Below, in pieces: positions 1 to 7,165 of a DNA stretch of 10,713 nucleotides. Position numbers and translations under genes: made by a program. The notes beneath the pieces are model-generated. The model searched no databases. It saw only the letters and a program-made list of their open reading frames with translations, and was not told where the DNA came from. Position 1 is the stretch's first letter. Every line of letters starts with the position of its first letter. Source of the DNA: DATIXD01 sp035518875 (lineage in GTDB: Bacteria; Pseudomonadota; Gammaproteobacteria; Methylococcales; Methylococcaceae); contig DATIXD010000133.1 of assembly GCA_035518875.1 (NCBI GenBank), positions 1 to 10,713 of the forward strand, in the 5' to 3' direction.

Positions 1-1759
1 CCTCGAACTCGTTCCACAGTTTCAAAAGGCTTAGGAAATCCGAGTTTTCATCCTTGAACCGGACGTGTTTCTGATCCGCCGCCTGTTGCTTGTCGGCGGG
101 GCGCTCGCGCGGGTCCTGCAGGCTCAGCGCCGCCACGATGATCGAAACCTCGGACAGGCTGTTCTCATCGGAAGCCGCCAACAGGATACGCCCCAGGCGC
201 GGGTCGACGGGCAACTTGGCGAGCTTGCGACCAATCGGGGTGAGCCTTTTCTGCTCATCCAAGGCGTTCAGTTCCTGAAGGGTCTTCAAGCCGTCCCGTA
301 CCATGCGCTCGTCGGGCGGTTCGAGGAAGGGGAAATCACTCAGATCCCCCAAGCCTAGTGCCTTCATCTGCAAGATGACGGCGGCCAGATTGGTGCGCAG
401 GATCTCCGGATCGGTGAATTCCCCCCGTTTGGCGAAATCCTCCTCGGAATAAAGACGGACGCACACGCCGGGGCCGATTCGACCGCACCGGCCCGCTCTC
501 TGGTTGGCGGACGCTTGGGAAATCTTCTCGATGGGCAGGCGCTGTAACTTGCTGCGATGACTGTATCGGCTGACGCGCGCATGGCCGGTGTCGATCACCG
601 CTCGGATGCCGGGCACGGTGAGTGAGGTTTCCGCCACATTGGTCGCCAGAACGATGCGCCGCTGCTTGTGGGGCTTGAACACCTTTTCCTGCTCGGCGTT
701 CGACAACCTTGAAAACAGCGGCAAAATCTCGCAATCGACCGGATGATGCTTGCGCAGCGATTCGGCGGTTTCGCGAATCTCGCGCTCCCCGCTCAGGAAA
801 ATCAGGATGTCACCCGGGGATTCCCGGTGCAACTCCTCCACCGCATCCAGGATGGCGCGCTGTTCCTCCCGCTCGGTCTCGTCATCCTCCTCGCAGGCGA
901 CGGGGCGATAGCGGAGTTCCACAGGATATGTCCGCCCTGAAACTTCGACGATGGGCGCATCGCCGAAATGACGGGAAAACCGCTGCGGGTCGATGGTGGC
1001 GGAGGTGATGATGAGCTTGAAATCGGGCCGCCTCGGCAACAGCCATTTCAGATAGCCCAGCAGGAAATCGATGTTCAGGCTGCGTTCGTGGGCTTCGTCG
1101 ACGATCAGGGTATCGTACTGGTCGAGAAAACGGTCGGTTTGGGTTTCCGCCAGCAGGATGCCGTCGGTCATCAGCTTGATGAGGCTTGCCGGGCTGGTCT
1201 GGTCATGGAAACGCACCTTGTAGCCCACCGCCTGGCCCAGGGGCTGCTTCACAAATCCGTCGGGAACGGATTTGGACAGCCCCTGGCTGGCCCGAAGGGC
1301 GGAGTCCAGGAATGGAGTCCGCAATTCCTCGGCGATGCGCGCGGCGACGCTACGCGCGGCGATCCGGCGCGGCTGGGTATGGCCGATGTAGCCGGCGACT
1401 CCCCTGCCCGCCTCCAGGCAGATCTTCGGCAGTTGGGTGGTTTTGCCGGAACCGGTCTCGCCGCAGACGACGATCACCTGATTTTCTTGAATGGCCTTGA
1501 GGATGTCGTCCTTTTTCTCGGCGACCGGCAAGTCTTCCGGATAGATCAGTTCCGGGATACTCGATGCCCGCGCCATTTTCAGCGCTTCCGACTGACGGAC
1601 GCGTTCGCCCAGATCGTCCAAGGCCGAAGAGGGGTCGCGCCCGGCCTTCGACTCCTCGCGCAATCGGTTCAGACGCTTGCGTAAGCCGGACTGATCCTTG
1701 CGAAGACAGCCGGAAATCCGTGTATCGAGGGAATAAAACAGGGAAGAAATGCTTTCCAT
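1..1759 (-). CDS. hrpA: ATP-dependent RNA helicase HrpA, N-terminal part (runs off left edge)
   Basis: DEAH-box RNA helicase of the HrpA family, a cytoplasmic NTP-dependent RNA-remodelling enzyme; E. coli HrpA is about 1300 residues, so roughly the first 586 are visible. Seen in the sequence: Walker A GETGSGKT at residues 100-107 (K106), motif Ia TQPRR, DEAH at 221-224, SAT shortly after, the motif V stretch ATNVAETSLTVPGI, and motif VI QASANQRAGRCGR at 415-427. The frame stays open to the window edge, ending near LWNEF. The ATG at 1757-1759 gives an N-terminus that lines up with enteric HrpA; no good Shine-Dalgarno precedes it. Odd point: residues 150-173 (bases 1241-1312) are an extra in-frame segment containing a perfect palindrome, between motif Ia and GYKVRF, where E. 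coli HrpA has only a short linker. All helicase motifs remain, so the protein is probably active. The family call is very secure; the C-terminal HrpA-specific region is not in the window. Confidence 0.96.
   Translation of the reverse strand, partial: MESISSLFYSLDTRISGCLRKDQSGLRKRLNRLREESKAGRDPSSALDDLGERVRQSEALKMARASSIPELIYPEDLPVAEKKDDILKAIQENQVIVVCGETGSGKTTQLPKICLEAGRGVAGYIGHTQPRRIAARSVAARIAEELRTPFLDSALRASQGLSKSVPDGFVKQPLGQAVGYKVRFHDQTSPASLIKLMTDGILLAETQTDRFLDQYDTLIVDEAHERSLNIDFLLGYLKWLLPRRPDFKLIITSATIDPQRFSRHFGDAPIVEVSGRTYPVELRYRPVACEEDDETEREEQRAILDAVEELHRESPGDILIFLSGEREIRETAESLRKHHPVDCEILPLFSRLSNAEQEKVFKPHKQRRIVLATNVAETSLTVPGIRAVIDTGHARVSRYSHRSKLQRLPIEKISQASANQRAGRCGRIGPGVCVRLYSEEDFAKRGEFTDPEILRTNLAAVILQMKALGLGDLSDFPFLEPPDERMVRDGLKTLQELNALDEQKRLTPIGRKLAKLPVDPRLGRILLAASDENSLSEVSIIVAALSLQDPRERPADKQQAADQKHVRFKDENSDFLSLLKLWNEFE
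1237..1286. repeat. Palindromic element inserted in frame in hrpA
   Basis: Nested inverted repeat seen directly. Outer arms CCAGGGGCTG (1237-1246) and CAGCCCCTGG (1277-1286) are perfect 10-base complements. Inner arms AAATCCGT (1253-1260) and ACGGATTT (1266-1273) are perfect 8-base complements around a 5-base loop. An asymmetric internal loop (6 and 3 bases) separates the two stems. It lies in the 72-base segment (1241-1312) that has no counterpart in E. coli HrpA and keeps the reading frame. Rickettsial palindromic elements are a known precedent for in-frame insertion; kinship to them is not implied. Confidence 0.75.
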
Positions 1760-1948
1760 GAAAAATGTTACTGCTCGTAAAGAAAGTAAAGCCCTATTTG
1801 AATCGCCCTCACCCCAGCCCTTTCCCGGTGGGAGAGGGAGTTTTGGTGGCTTTATTTTCTGTACATTAGTAGCGAAACGTCGGATGAACCTCCAGATGAC
1901 CCGGCGCGGCGGCGAGGCCGCATCCTAAGCGACTTTTATCCGGGCAAT
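1760..1948. other. Intergenic region between vapC and hrpA
   Basis: This stretch of 189 bases holds no gene I can support. It contains the REP-like hairpin listed separately. A small GC-rich stem lies just after the vapC stop: GCGGC and GCCGC around a 3-base loop, near 1904-1917 on the minus strand. It is not followed by a T-run, so it is not a convincing terminator. The hrpA promoter should lie here, but no clear -35/-10 pair is visible. Confidence 0.5.
1805..1840. repeat. REP-like extragenic palindrome
   Basis: The segment starts with CCCTCACCCCAGCCC and folds through CCCT-T-TCCC (1818-1826), a GGT loop, and GGGA-G-AGGG (1830-1838): two 4-base paired blocks separated by a T-G wobble. Sequences of this form are a widespread dispersed extragenic repeat in proteobacterial genomes (established knowledge). 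Its 12-base core CCAGCCCTTTCC recurs on the opposite strand in the hairpin at 4456-4486. A TTTT run follows on the plus strand, but no gene reads in that direction, so I do not call it a terminator. Confidence 0.6.
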
Positions 1949-2329
1949 TCAGCGCAAAATCCGAATATTCAGATCGAGCTTCAGGTTCTCCCAGACAGTG
2001 TCGGTCGTCAGCACGGTCGCCCCCGTCTGCAAACCCAAGGCTAGACATGCACGATCACCCAACGAGAGCCCGAACGACTTGGTCTCTTTCCAAAGATCGC
2101 TGGCAATTTCCGCCTGTTCGACGGTAAACGGCTCGATAGCCACACCCAGCGCCTCGATGTCTTCCCTCATGCCGCGAACATCGACGCCTCGTGCCACGCT
2201 CTTCTGCACAACTTCGGCCCAGTTCACTGTCGAAAGCCTCGAGCTTGACAGCACGGCATCGACGATTTCGCTTCCCGGTTCGTCTTGCAGAAACGCGAGC
2301 AAGGCCGAAGCGTCCAGGACGCTGATCAT
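1949..2329 (-). CDS. PIN-domain toxin, VapC type
   Basis: Probable toxin of a type II toxin-antitoxin pair: a 126-residue PIN-domain ribonuclease, a family that typically cleaves tRNA or other RNA with Mg2+. The acidic active-site residues are all visible: D6 in the opening VLDASALLAFL, E39 in NWAEVVQK, D92 in LSLGDRACLALG, and D110 in VLTTDTVW. The length is usual for the family and nothing is missing, so it should be catalytically competent. Its ATG overlaps the stop codon of the upstream antitoxin gene by 4 bases, which implies translational coupling. The RNA target cannot be read from the sequence. The PIN/VapC call is firm; the specific cognate family is not assigned. Confidence 0.9.
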   Translation of the reverse strand: MISVLDASALLAFLQDEPGSEIVDAVLSSSRLSTVNWAEVVQKSVARGVDVRGMREDIEALGVAIEPFTVEQAEIASDLWKETKSFGLSLGDRACLALGLQTGATVLTTDTVWENLKLDLNIRILR

Positions 2330-2583
2330 GCGTCGTTTTCCCTCCCCGCCTCGGCGCGCCGTTCGCTGATTAGTTCATCCGACAAATTCACGTTTTGGGG
2401 CAAATGGGCAAAGCGCGCCTTGAGACGCCGTTTGATTGCATCGGGTTTTTCGAAGATCAGGCAGCCCTGTTCAACATGAGCAATCAGTATCTCGCCCGGG
2501 TGCAAGTCCAGCGCCTTGCGCAACGGGGCCGGAATCACGATACGCCCCTGGGGACCAATCTGGATTTCTGTTTGGAGACTCAT
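2326..2583 (-). CDS. AbrB/SpoVT-type antitoxin
   Basis: An 85-residue DNA-binding antitoxin paired with the PIN toxin. Residues about 8-47 form a SpoVT-AbrB swapped-hairpin domain, recognisable from GPQGRIVIPAPLRKAL followed by HPGEILIAHVEQGCLIF. The remaining basic and acidic tail (about 48-85) is the usual place for the toxin-binding segment. Antitoxins of this type commonly repress their own operon; a candidate operator lies just upstream at 2606-2629. The ATG at 2581-2583 has no strong Shine-Dalgarno. The order, antitoxin first with a 4-base overlap, is typical of vapBC-like pairs. Confidence 0.88.
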   Translation of the reverse strand: MSLQTEIQIGPQGRIVIPAPLRKALDLHPGEILIAHVEQGCLIFEKPDAIKRRLKARFAHLPQNVNLSDELISERRAEAGRENDA

Positions 2584-2605
2584 CGTTGGCGAATGGCTGG
2601 CTTAA

Positions 2606-2629
2606 TGGCACATGAAAATAATTATGCCA
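2606..2629. promoter_or_regulatory. Candidate operator of the toxin-antitoxin pair
   Basis: An inverted repeat with arms TGGCA (2606-2610) and TGCCA (2625-2629) encloses an AT-rich core that includes ATAATTAT. It lies 23-46 bases upstream of the antitoxin ATG, where an autoregulatory site is expected. The minus-strand CATAAT inside it could act as a -10 box, but no well-spaced -35 box was found. Short arms make this tentative. Confidence 0.35.
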
Positions 2630-2705
2630 CATCTAGAGAACATATCCACAAGCAGCGGCGGGTGGTCAAAACGGCATGCGGCGCGCGTACCAGATCCAAC
2701 CCAAG

Positions 2706-3470
2706 TCATTGCACTAACCTTCGGTTGAAACGCCAGACAGCGAGGGTAATCGACGAGGCTGCGAAGACGGCTGGAACGCACAAGTGGCCTAGCATCGAGG
2801 GATCGGCCTGCCCCGCCACCAGAGGCCGGATCAATCCGACCACATGCTGCAAGGGCAAGCAGGCGCTGCCGATGCGGATCGGCTCGGGCAGGGATTCCAG
2901 CGGAAAGAAGACCCCACTCAGCAGGACCATGGGGGTGATGCCCAAAGTGATGTAGTACACGAAGAAATCGTAACTTCGGGCGAATGAGGTGACGACCAAC
3001 GCCATGCCGCCGAAGCAAACACCCGTCAGAAAGGCAACCGGCAGCACCCACAATGCCAACCACCCTTTCGCTAAACCGAAGCCGGCTGCCACGATGAGAA
3101 TCAGGCTCGCGCTGATCAGGCTTTTCGTCCCCATCCATAAGACCTCGCCCATGACCACGTCGGCGATGCTCAGGGGCGCCGCCAGCATGCCGTCCCAGGT
3201 CTTCAACACCTCCATGCGGGTATAGGCAAGATAAAGCCCCTCGAAGGTCGCCGCGTTCATGGCACTGGTGGAGAGAATGCCCGCGGTGAGGAAGGCGATA
3301 TAGGAGACGCCCGCGACCTCGCCGATGAAGCTGCCGAGGCCATAACCCAGGGCGAACAGGTAAAACAAAGGTTCTGCGAAACCGCCGAGCAAGGCGGTCC
3401 GCGCGGACTTGCGCCAAACCAGGGCGTTTCGGCTCCAGATCGCCAGCCAGCGCCGCAGCACGTCAGACAT
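2706..3470 (-). CDS. ABC-2 type transporter permease, NodJ-like
   Basis: Integral membrane subunit of an ABC-2 exporter. The 254-residue length is close to that usual for NodJ. It has several hydrophobic segments and the features of the ABC-2 family: a cytoplasmic N-terminus followed by EPLFYLFALGYGLGSF, then YIAFLTAGIL, the YTRMEVLKTWDGMLAAPL loop, and near the C-terminus a segment with LLSGVFFPLESLP. That last motif is characteristic of this family. I chose the ATG at 3468-3470; a GTG one codon upstream is equally possible. The start overlaps the end of the ATPase gene by 8 bases, so the two are translationally coupled and should form one exporter. NodJ proteins of rhizobia export Nod factors, but relatives in non-symbionts have unknown substrates, and none can be inferred here. 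Confidence 0.9.
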   Translation of the reverse strand: MSDVLRRWLAIWSRNALVWRKSARTALLGGFAEPLFYLFALGYGLGSFIGEVAGVSYIAFLTAGILSTSAMNAATFEGLYLAYTRMEVLKTWDGMLAAPLSIADVVMGEVLWMGTKSLISASLILIVAAGFGLAKGWLALWVLPVAFLTGVCFGGMALVVTSFARSYDFFVYYITLGITPMVLLSGVFFPLESLPEPIRIGSACLPLQHVVGLIRPLVAGQADPSMLGHLCVPAVFAASSITLAVWRFNRRLVQ

Positions 3471-4389
3471 CACGCAGTTCCCGCCCGGTCAGCTTCAAAA
3501 ACACGTCCTCGAGATTCGCGGGACGGTAGGAATAGCGAAGACTCGGCCAGGCATCCAGGGATTTGACCAATTCCTCCAGATTGTCGCCATAGTAGAACCA
3601 GGTTTCGCCGAGCTGCTCGCAGCGTATGGGTCGATCGAGCGGATGGGCCTGTTGCCAAGCTCGCAGATCGGTTCCATGCACTTCCAGTACATGCGGCTCG
3701 ATGCGCTCGCGCACCAAGGCTTCGGGCGTCTGGTCCGCCAGAATGCGGCCATGATCCATCAGGATGATTCGCCCGCACAAGCGCTCGGCTTCATCCATGT
3801 AATGGGTGGTGAGGATGATCGTCAGCCCACCGTTTTGCAGCTGCCGCAGCAGCTGCCAGATATTCTGGCGAATCTGCGGATCGAGGCCGGTCGTCGGCTC
3901 GTCCAGAATCAGCAACTCGGGGCTATTGATGAGCGCGCGGGTGATCGAGAGCCTCCGTCTCATGCCCCCCGACAACTGGTTGATGCGGCAGTCCAGCTTT
4001 TCCTCCAATGCGGCCAGGCTCAGAAGTTCGGGAATGCGGCGCTCGATCTCGGCGCGCTTGATGCCGAAATAACGCCCGTAGATGCGAAGGTTTTCCACCA
4101 CGGTGAAATCGGGATCGAGGTTGTCCGCCTGTGGCACGACGCCGATCTTCGCCCGCATCGCACGCGCTTGCCTCGGAATTTGGCAACCCAGGACTCGAAG
4201 GCGCCCCGCCGAGGAAGGGGTATTGCCGATCAGCATCCGCAGCGTGGTCGTCTTACCCGCCCCATTCGGCCCGAGAATCCCGCAAAACTCGCCGCTTTCG
4301 ATGGCGAAGGAAATTTGATTGACAACACACTGCTGGCCGTAATGTTTCGTGAGCGATTCGGCCTCAACAACGGGATATGGACTGGCCAC
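3463..4389 (-). CDS. ABC transporter ATP-binding protein, NodI-like
   Basis: The 308-residue ATPase that drives the adjacent permease. All nucleotide-binding motifs are present: Walker A GPNGAGKT at 40-47, Q-loop Q87 in VVPQADNLD, signature LSGGM at 139-143, Walker B LLILDEP at 159-165, and switch H196 in LTTHYMDEAERLCG. The stretch VPQADNLDPDFTVVENL and the C-terminal accessory region resemble NodI and the DrrA-type exporters. The start is a GTG at 4387-4389. An in-frame TAA lies immediately upstream and no ATG precedes Walker A, so GTG is the first possible start. It stands 156 bases after the copper cluster with a hairpin between, which suggests a separate transcription unit. Confidence 0.92.
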   Translation of the reverse strand: MASPYPVVEAESLTKHYGQQCVVNQISFAIESGEFCGILGPNGAGKTTTLRMLIGNTPSSAGRLRVLGCQIPRQARAMRAKIGVVPQADNLDPDFTVVENLRIYGRYFGIKRAEIERRIPELLSLAALEEKLDCRINQLSGGMRRRLSITRALINSPELLILDEPTTGLDPQIRQNIWQLLRQLQNGGLTIILTTHYMDEAERLCGRIILMDHGRILADQTPEALVRERIEPHVLEVHGTDLRAWQQAHPLDRPIRCEQLGETWFYYGDNLEELVKSLDAWPSLRYSYRPANLEDVFLKLTGRELRDV

Positions 4390-4455
4390 TTAGAAATTGA
4401 TGGAGCGCTATGTTGGGCGGGACGCCAAGCGGAGGCTTTGCTTGGAAGGAAATGA

Positions 4456-4486
4456 TTCCAGCCCCCTCCGCAGGAAAGGGCTGGAA
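4456..4486 (-). terminator. Strong hairpin after the copper cluster, possible terminator and REP-like element
   Basis: Perfect 9-base arms TTCCAGCCC (4456-4464) and GGGCTGGAA (4478-4486), with a further inner 3-base pair CCT/AGG. It lies 60-90 bases beyond the stop of the cupredoxin gene in the direction of transcription. Only a weak T-rich stretch (TCATTTCC) follows, so intrinsic termination is plausible but not assured. On the minus strand it contains CCAGCCCTTTCC, also present in the REP-like element at 1805-1840, so it may be a dispersed repeat. I see no gene in the rest of 4390-4545. Confidence 0.5.
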
Positions 4487-4545
4487 ATAACGGTACGGAG
4501 CCTAGTTCAACTGCTTCCAGCCACGAAGAAGGGGGTATTTGCCAA

Positions 4546-5403
4546 TCACTTTTTGGGCAGGAGTTTGTTCTGCCGGGTGGCCAAGCGATAGAGCCAGGCA
4601 ATGAACCGGGCCAGCGCATTGACAAGTTCCCTCGCCAGGGTCAACACGTAGGCGATGACCTCCTTTGCGGTCATTCCCTTGAAACGATCCTGAGCGATAC
4701 GAATCAGCGCGGGTGCACCGAACAAGCCTATCACCAATCCGATGATCAGCGAGCCCGAAAGGAAGGATTCGGCCGGCGGCTGGGTCTCCACCGAAGGCGT
4801 TGTTGCGGCCTGTTGCGGTCCGTAATTGTCCGGGATCGCCAGATCCGTAACACCGGGAATGCTGGGGAAAAAGCCGCTGCCCTTGCCGACGATCAATTGG
4901 CCTTTCATGCCCTTTTCCATGTGCTGGGCAATGTCGCAGTGGACCAGATAAGTCTTGTCTTCCTTGGGCAGAATGAGTGTGCCGCTGATCTTTGCAGGAC
5001 CTGTCACTTCCAGGTGGAACATGCCTTTGTCGTAGATGTACTTGGGCAGGCCATGCATCATCCACTGATGGCGCACATGGTCTTCATTGATGAAGTTGAT
5101 GGTCAGTCGGGCACAGGGTTTGAACCGCCATTCCTGCTCGTCGAAGGCAAACATGGTGCCGGGGAATTTCTTGGAATATTTGTGCCCGGCCCTCACCGTG
5201 ATTTGCGTATCTTCCGATATCTTGTCGCAACCGCCGGGCAGCTTGTCCTTGTTTTGGCCCATCACCATGCCGCCTTCCATGTCCATCAGGTGGCCGTCGC
5301 CATGATCCATCAGCATGCTGTGTTCAACGACCTTCTCCTCTGCGAAGGAGACGAACGACGCCCAAAACAGGGCCAAAGCGAACAGATAGACGAATTTTGC
5401 CAT
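4546..5403 (-). CDS. Membrane-anchored periplasmic cupredoxin
   Basis: A 285-residue secreted type 1 copper protein, probably an electron carrier. Residues 1-21 are a signal peptide. Residues about 28-48 are rich in Met and His (HSMLMDHGDGHLMDMEGGM), a pattern typical of copper-binding segments. The cupredoxin domain spans about 60-175: an N-side His (H109, H112 or H117) and the loop with C156, H161 and M166. The Cys-X4-His-X4-Met spacing matches rusticyanin and multicopper-oxidase T1 sites rather than plastocyanin or azurin. C59 and C97 could form a disulfide. A linker leads to one transmembrane helix (about 214-237) and a basic, partly amphipathic tail ending in two lysines. The ATG at 5401-5403 follows a GAGG Shine-Dalgarno by 9 bases; a GTG at 5418, overlapping the previous stop by 4 bases, is the alternative. 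It is the third gene of the copper cluster. Confidence 0.85.
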   Translation of the reverse strand: MAKFVYLFALALFWASFVSFAEEKVVEHSMLMDHGDGHLMDMEGGMVMGQNKDKLPGGCDKISEDTQITVRAGHKYSKKFPGTMFAFDEQEWRFKPCARLTINFINEDHVRHQWMMHGLPKYIYDKGMFHLEVTGPAKISGTLILPKEDKTYLVHCDIAQHMEKGMKGQLIVGKGSGFFPSIPGVTDLAIPDNYGPQQAATTPSVETQPPAESFLSGSLIIGLVIGLFGAPALIRIAQDRFKGMTAKEVIAYVLTLARELVNALARFIAWLYRLATRQNKLLPKK

Positions 5404-5414
5404 GAGCGATTGCC

Positions 5415-7127
5415 TCACTTCTTGGACTTCAACTGGGAAACCAGTTGGGCCGATAGGGCCTTCAGCCGTTCCCGATTCAGATAGAGGAAGTAGCCGAAAA
5501 GACCGAGCAGGAAGCCGGTGAACAGCCTACCCCAGGGGCTTGAGGAAGAAACTTCGGCGGGCGTGGCCGTTTTGCCCGGTGCGACGGCCGGCGCGGCCGG
5601 CTCACCTAGACTGCCCCAGTCGTCCGCCCAATCCTGCCATACCGGAATCTTGCGCTCCCAGTACTTCTTGGTGAAATAGGGCTTTAGGTCCATACCGTGA
5701 GTTTTCGGCGTGCCGTTCTCGTCAAGGAAAGACTTGTAGACGATCAGGCTGATGCTTCCGCCTTCGCCCATGCCGTCGGTGGTAAACGCCTTTTCCACAT
5801 GGTCATGGAACATCCATATGCCAGGCCCGTAGCTGTGCAAGCCATCATTGGTGGTATTCAACTCCAGGTCCAAACGTTGTGCCGGAAGCAAGGTAAAGAC
5901 GTCACGCGTGACTTGAGCCCCCGGGTTTTGCTCAACACCGTCGTAATGGGTCTCCGTCGCCTTGTGTCCGTGGGTATGGAGACCCATGGCCTCGGTGTGG
6001 CCGCTCAACACGCGCAACTTCACTTTCTCGTTGGGGTCCACGACGATCAGGGATTCGCGCAGGGTGTAAGGAAATGAGCGGCCATTCAGCACGAAATAAT
6101 CATCATCGGCATCGGTGATGTCATATTCCTGATTCATAGCCTTCGCGATCAGGCGTGGATCATTTGCCGACTGAATCATTTTGTGCAGTTCCTTGTCGAT
6201 GGACTGATAGTGCAGGTCATATTCCTGACTGTACTTCTCCTTGACCGCCACGGAGGGATGTCTGACTTGCCCCGCACCGATGTTGAATGTCTGCACCCAG
6301 TTATTCGGGCGGTTCTCCTCGACGATGAACATACCCGCCAGACCCATCGGAATATGGGTGTGGGGCTGGACATGGCAGTGGTAGTACATGGTGCCGGCAT
6401 GTCGGGGACGAATGACGTAGGTCTTGCTCTGGCCCGGCATGATGTCCATCTGGCTGGTCTGCCCCACGCCGTCGTTGCCCTCCCCGCCGTGATCCATGAA
6501 CGGATGATCGACCCCGTGCAGGTGGATGGAATGAGGGAAGTAATGCGAGTTCTCCACCACCAGCCAGACCACGTCGCCCTGCTCAACGCGGATGGGCGGC
6601 GAAGGCAGGCGCAGCAGGGAATTAGCCTGGACAGTCGCGAAACTGGTGGTCGACATGTCGCGGGTTTTTGGTGCGAATACCCAAAACCCGGGCTGGATGC
6701 CTGGGGCGATGTCGAAGGTGGGCACAACACCGGGGAAATCCGGTGAGTGTCCGTTGAGCTCCATGGTTTCCAACTTGATGATGATGTGGTCGGGATCTCC
6801 ATCTCCATCCATGTCGTTGGTCATGGTCAGCGCGTCCGCCGCCAGCTTAGTGTCCATCAAGGTCTGCATGGATATGTTGTTCGTTCCCTTGACAAAAGCC
6901 GCGATTTCGGCCGGGTTGTCGGGATCGCAAACCCTCGATTCCTGAATAGCCACGCCCTCTAAGACCTGGGCTTTCCTCCATTCGGGCGGCACACCGCTAT
7001 TGCAAAACGGCTCCGCCTCCCCTAGATCGACCTTAGCACTGGCAGGGGGCGTCGTGACCGCGCCAACCCCGGCCGACAATGACCATAAGGCGAAGCCAAA
7101 CAGGAATACGAGTGAATGTTTTTGCAT
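5415..7127 (-). CDS. Membrane-anchored two-domain multicopper oxidase
   Basis: A 570-residue periplasmic multicopper oxidase. Residues 1-23 are a signal peptide. Residues about 30-135 form an extra N-terminal region with a DMDGDGDPD loop (105-113) resembling a calcium-binding loop. Cupredoxin domain 1 carries HSIHLHG (H202, H204) and HCHVQPHTHIPM (H250, C251, H252, H256, M261), so it holds a T1 copper and half of the trinuclear site. Domain 2 carries LHTHGH (H384, H386, H388) and MFHDH (H441, H443) but no cysteine, so only domain 1 can bind T1 copper. This is the arrangement called type C two-domain oxidases, as in Nitrosomonas europaea. A low-complexity Pro/Ala/Ser linker precedes a transmembrane helix (about 533-551) and a lysine-rich tail. 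The HCH and HDH pairs argue against a nitrite reductase. I chose the ATG at 7125-7127 because it starts the signal peptide directly; a GTG seven codons upstream is possible. The substrate is unknown; O2 reduction is inferred from the intact trinuclear ligands. Confidence 0.9.
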   Translation of the reverse strand: MQKHSLVFLFGFALWSLSAGVGAVTTPPASAKVDLGEAEPFCNSGVPPEWRKAQVLEGVAIQESRVCDPDNPAEIAAFVKGTNNISMQTLMDTKLAADALTMTNDMDGDGDPDHIIIKLETMELNGHSPDFPGVVPTFDIAPGIQPGFWVFAPKTRDMSTTSFATVQANSLLRLPSPPIRVEQGDVVWLVVENSHYFPHSIHLHGVDHPFMDHGGEGNDGVGQTSQMDIMPGQSKTYVIRPRHAGTMYYHCHVQPHTHIPMGLAGMFIVEENRPNNWVQTFNIGAGQVRHPSVAVKEKYSQEYDLHYQSIDKELHKMIQSANDPRLIAKAMNQEYDITDADDDYFVLNGRSFPYTLRESLIVVDPNEKVKLRVLSGHTEAMGLHTHGHKATETHYDGVEQNPGAQVTRDVFTLLPAQRLDLELNTTNDGLHSYGPGIWMFHDHVEKAFTTDGMGEGGSISLIVYKSFLDENGTPKTHGMDLKPYFTKKYWERKIPVWQDWADDWGSLGEPAAPAVAPGKTATPAEVSSSSPWGRLFTGFLLGLFGYFLYLNRERLKALSAQLVSQLKSKK

Positions 7128-7165
7128 CTTAACTACCGTACAAGCCACTGATTTGCAGACACGAG

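Noticed and set aside
1301..1320. Direct repeat GGAGTCC at 1301-1307 and 1314-1320 as a target-site duplication of the hrpA insert
   Set aside because: Both copies lie on the same side of the palindrome, so they do not flank it as a target duplication would.
968..1684. Plus-strand open frame of 238 codons
   Set aside because: It is antisense to the hrpA helicase core. The minus frame carries every DEAH-box motif.
1866..2048. Minus-strand 60-codon frame overlapping the end of the PIN toxin gene
   Set aside because: It overlaps the PIN gene out of frame and ends in low-complexity Gly/Ala-rich sequence; there is no domain or ribosome binding site.
3409..4455. Long plus-strand open frame (348 codons)
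   Set aside because: It lies antisense to the ABC ATPase, whose complete motif set is convincing. The plus-strand translation shows no recognisable domain, so it is a shadow frame caused by codon bias.
5415..7127. Copper nitrite reductase (NirK) as an alternative for the oxidase
   Set aside because: HCH in domain 1 and HDH plus HTHGH in domain 2 give a complete trinuclear ligand set, which NirK lacks.
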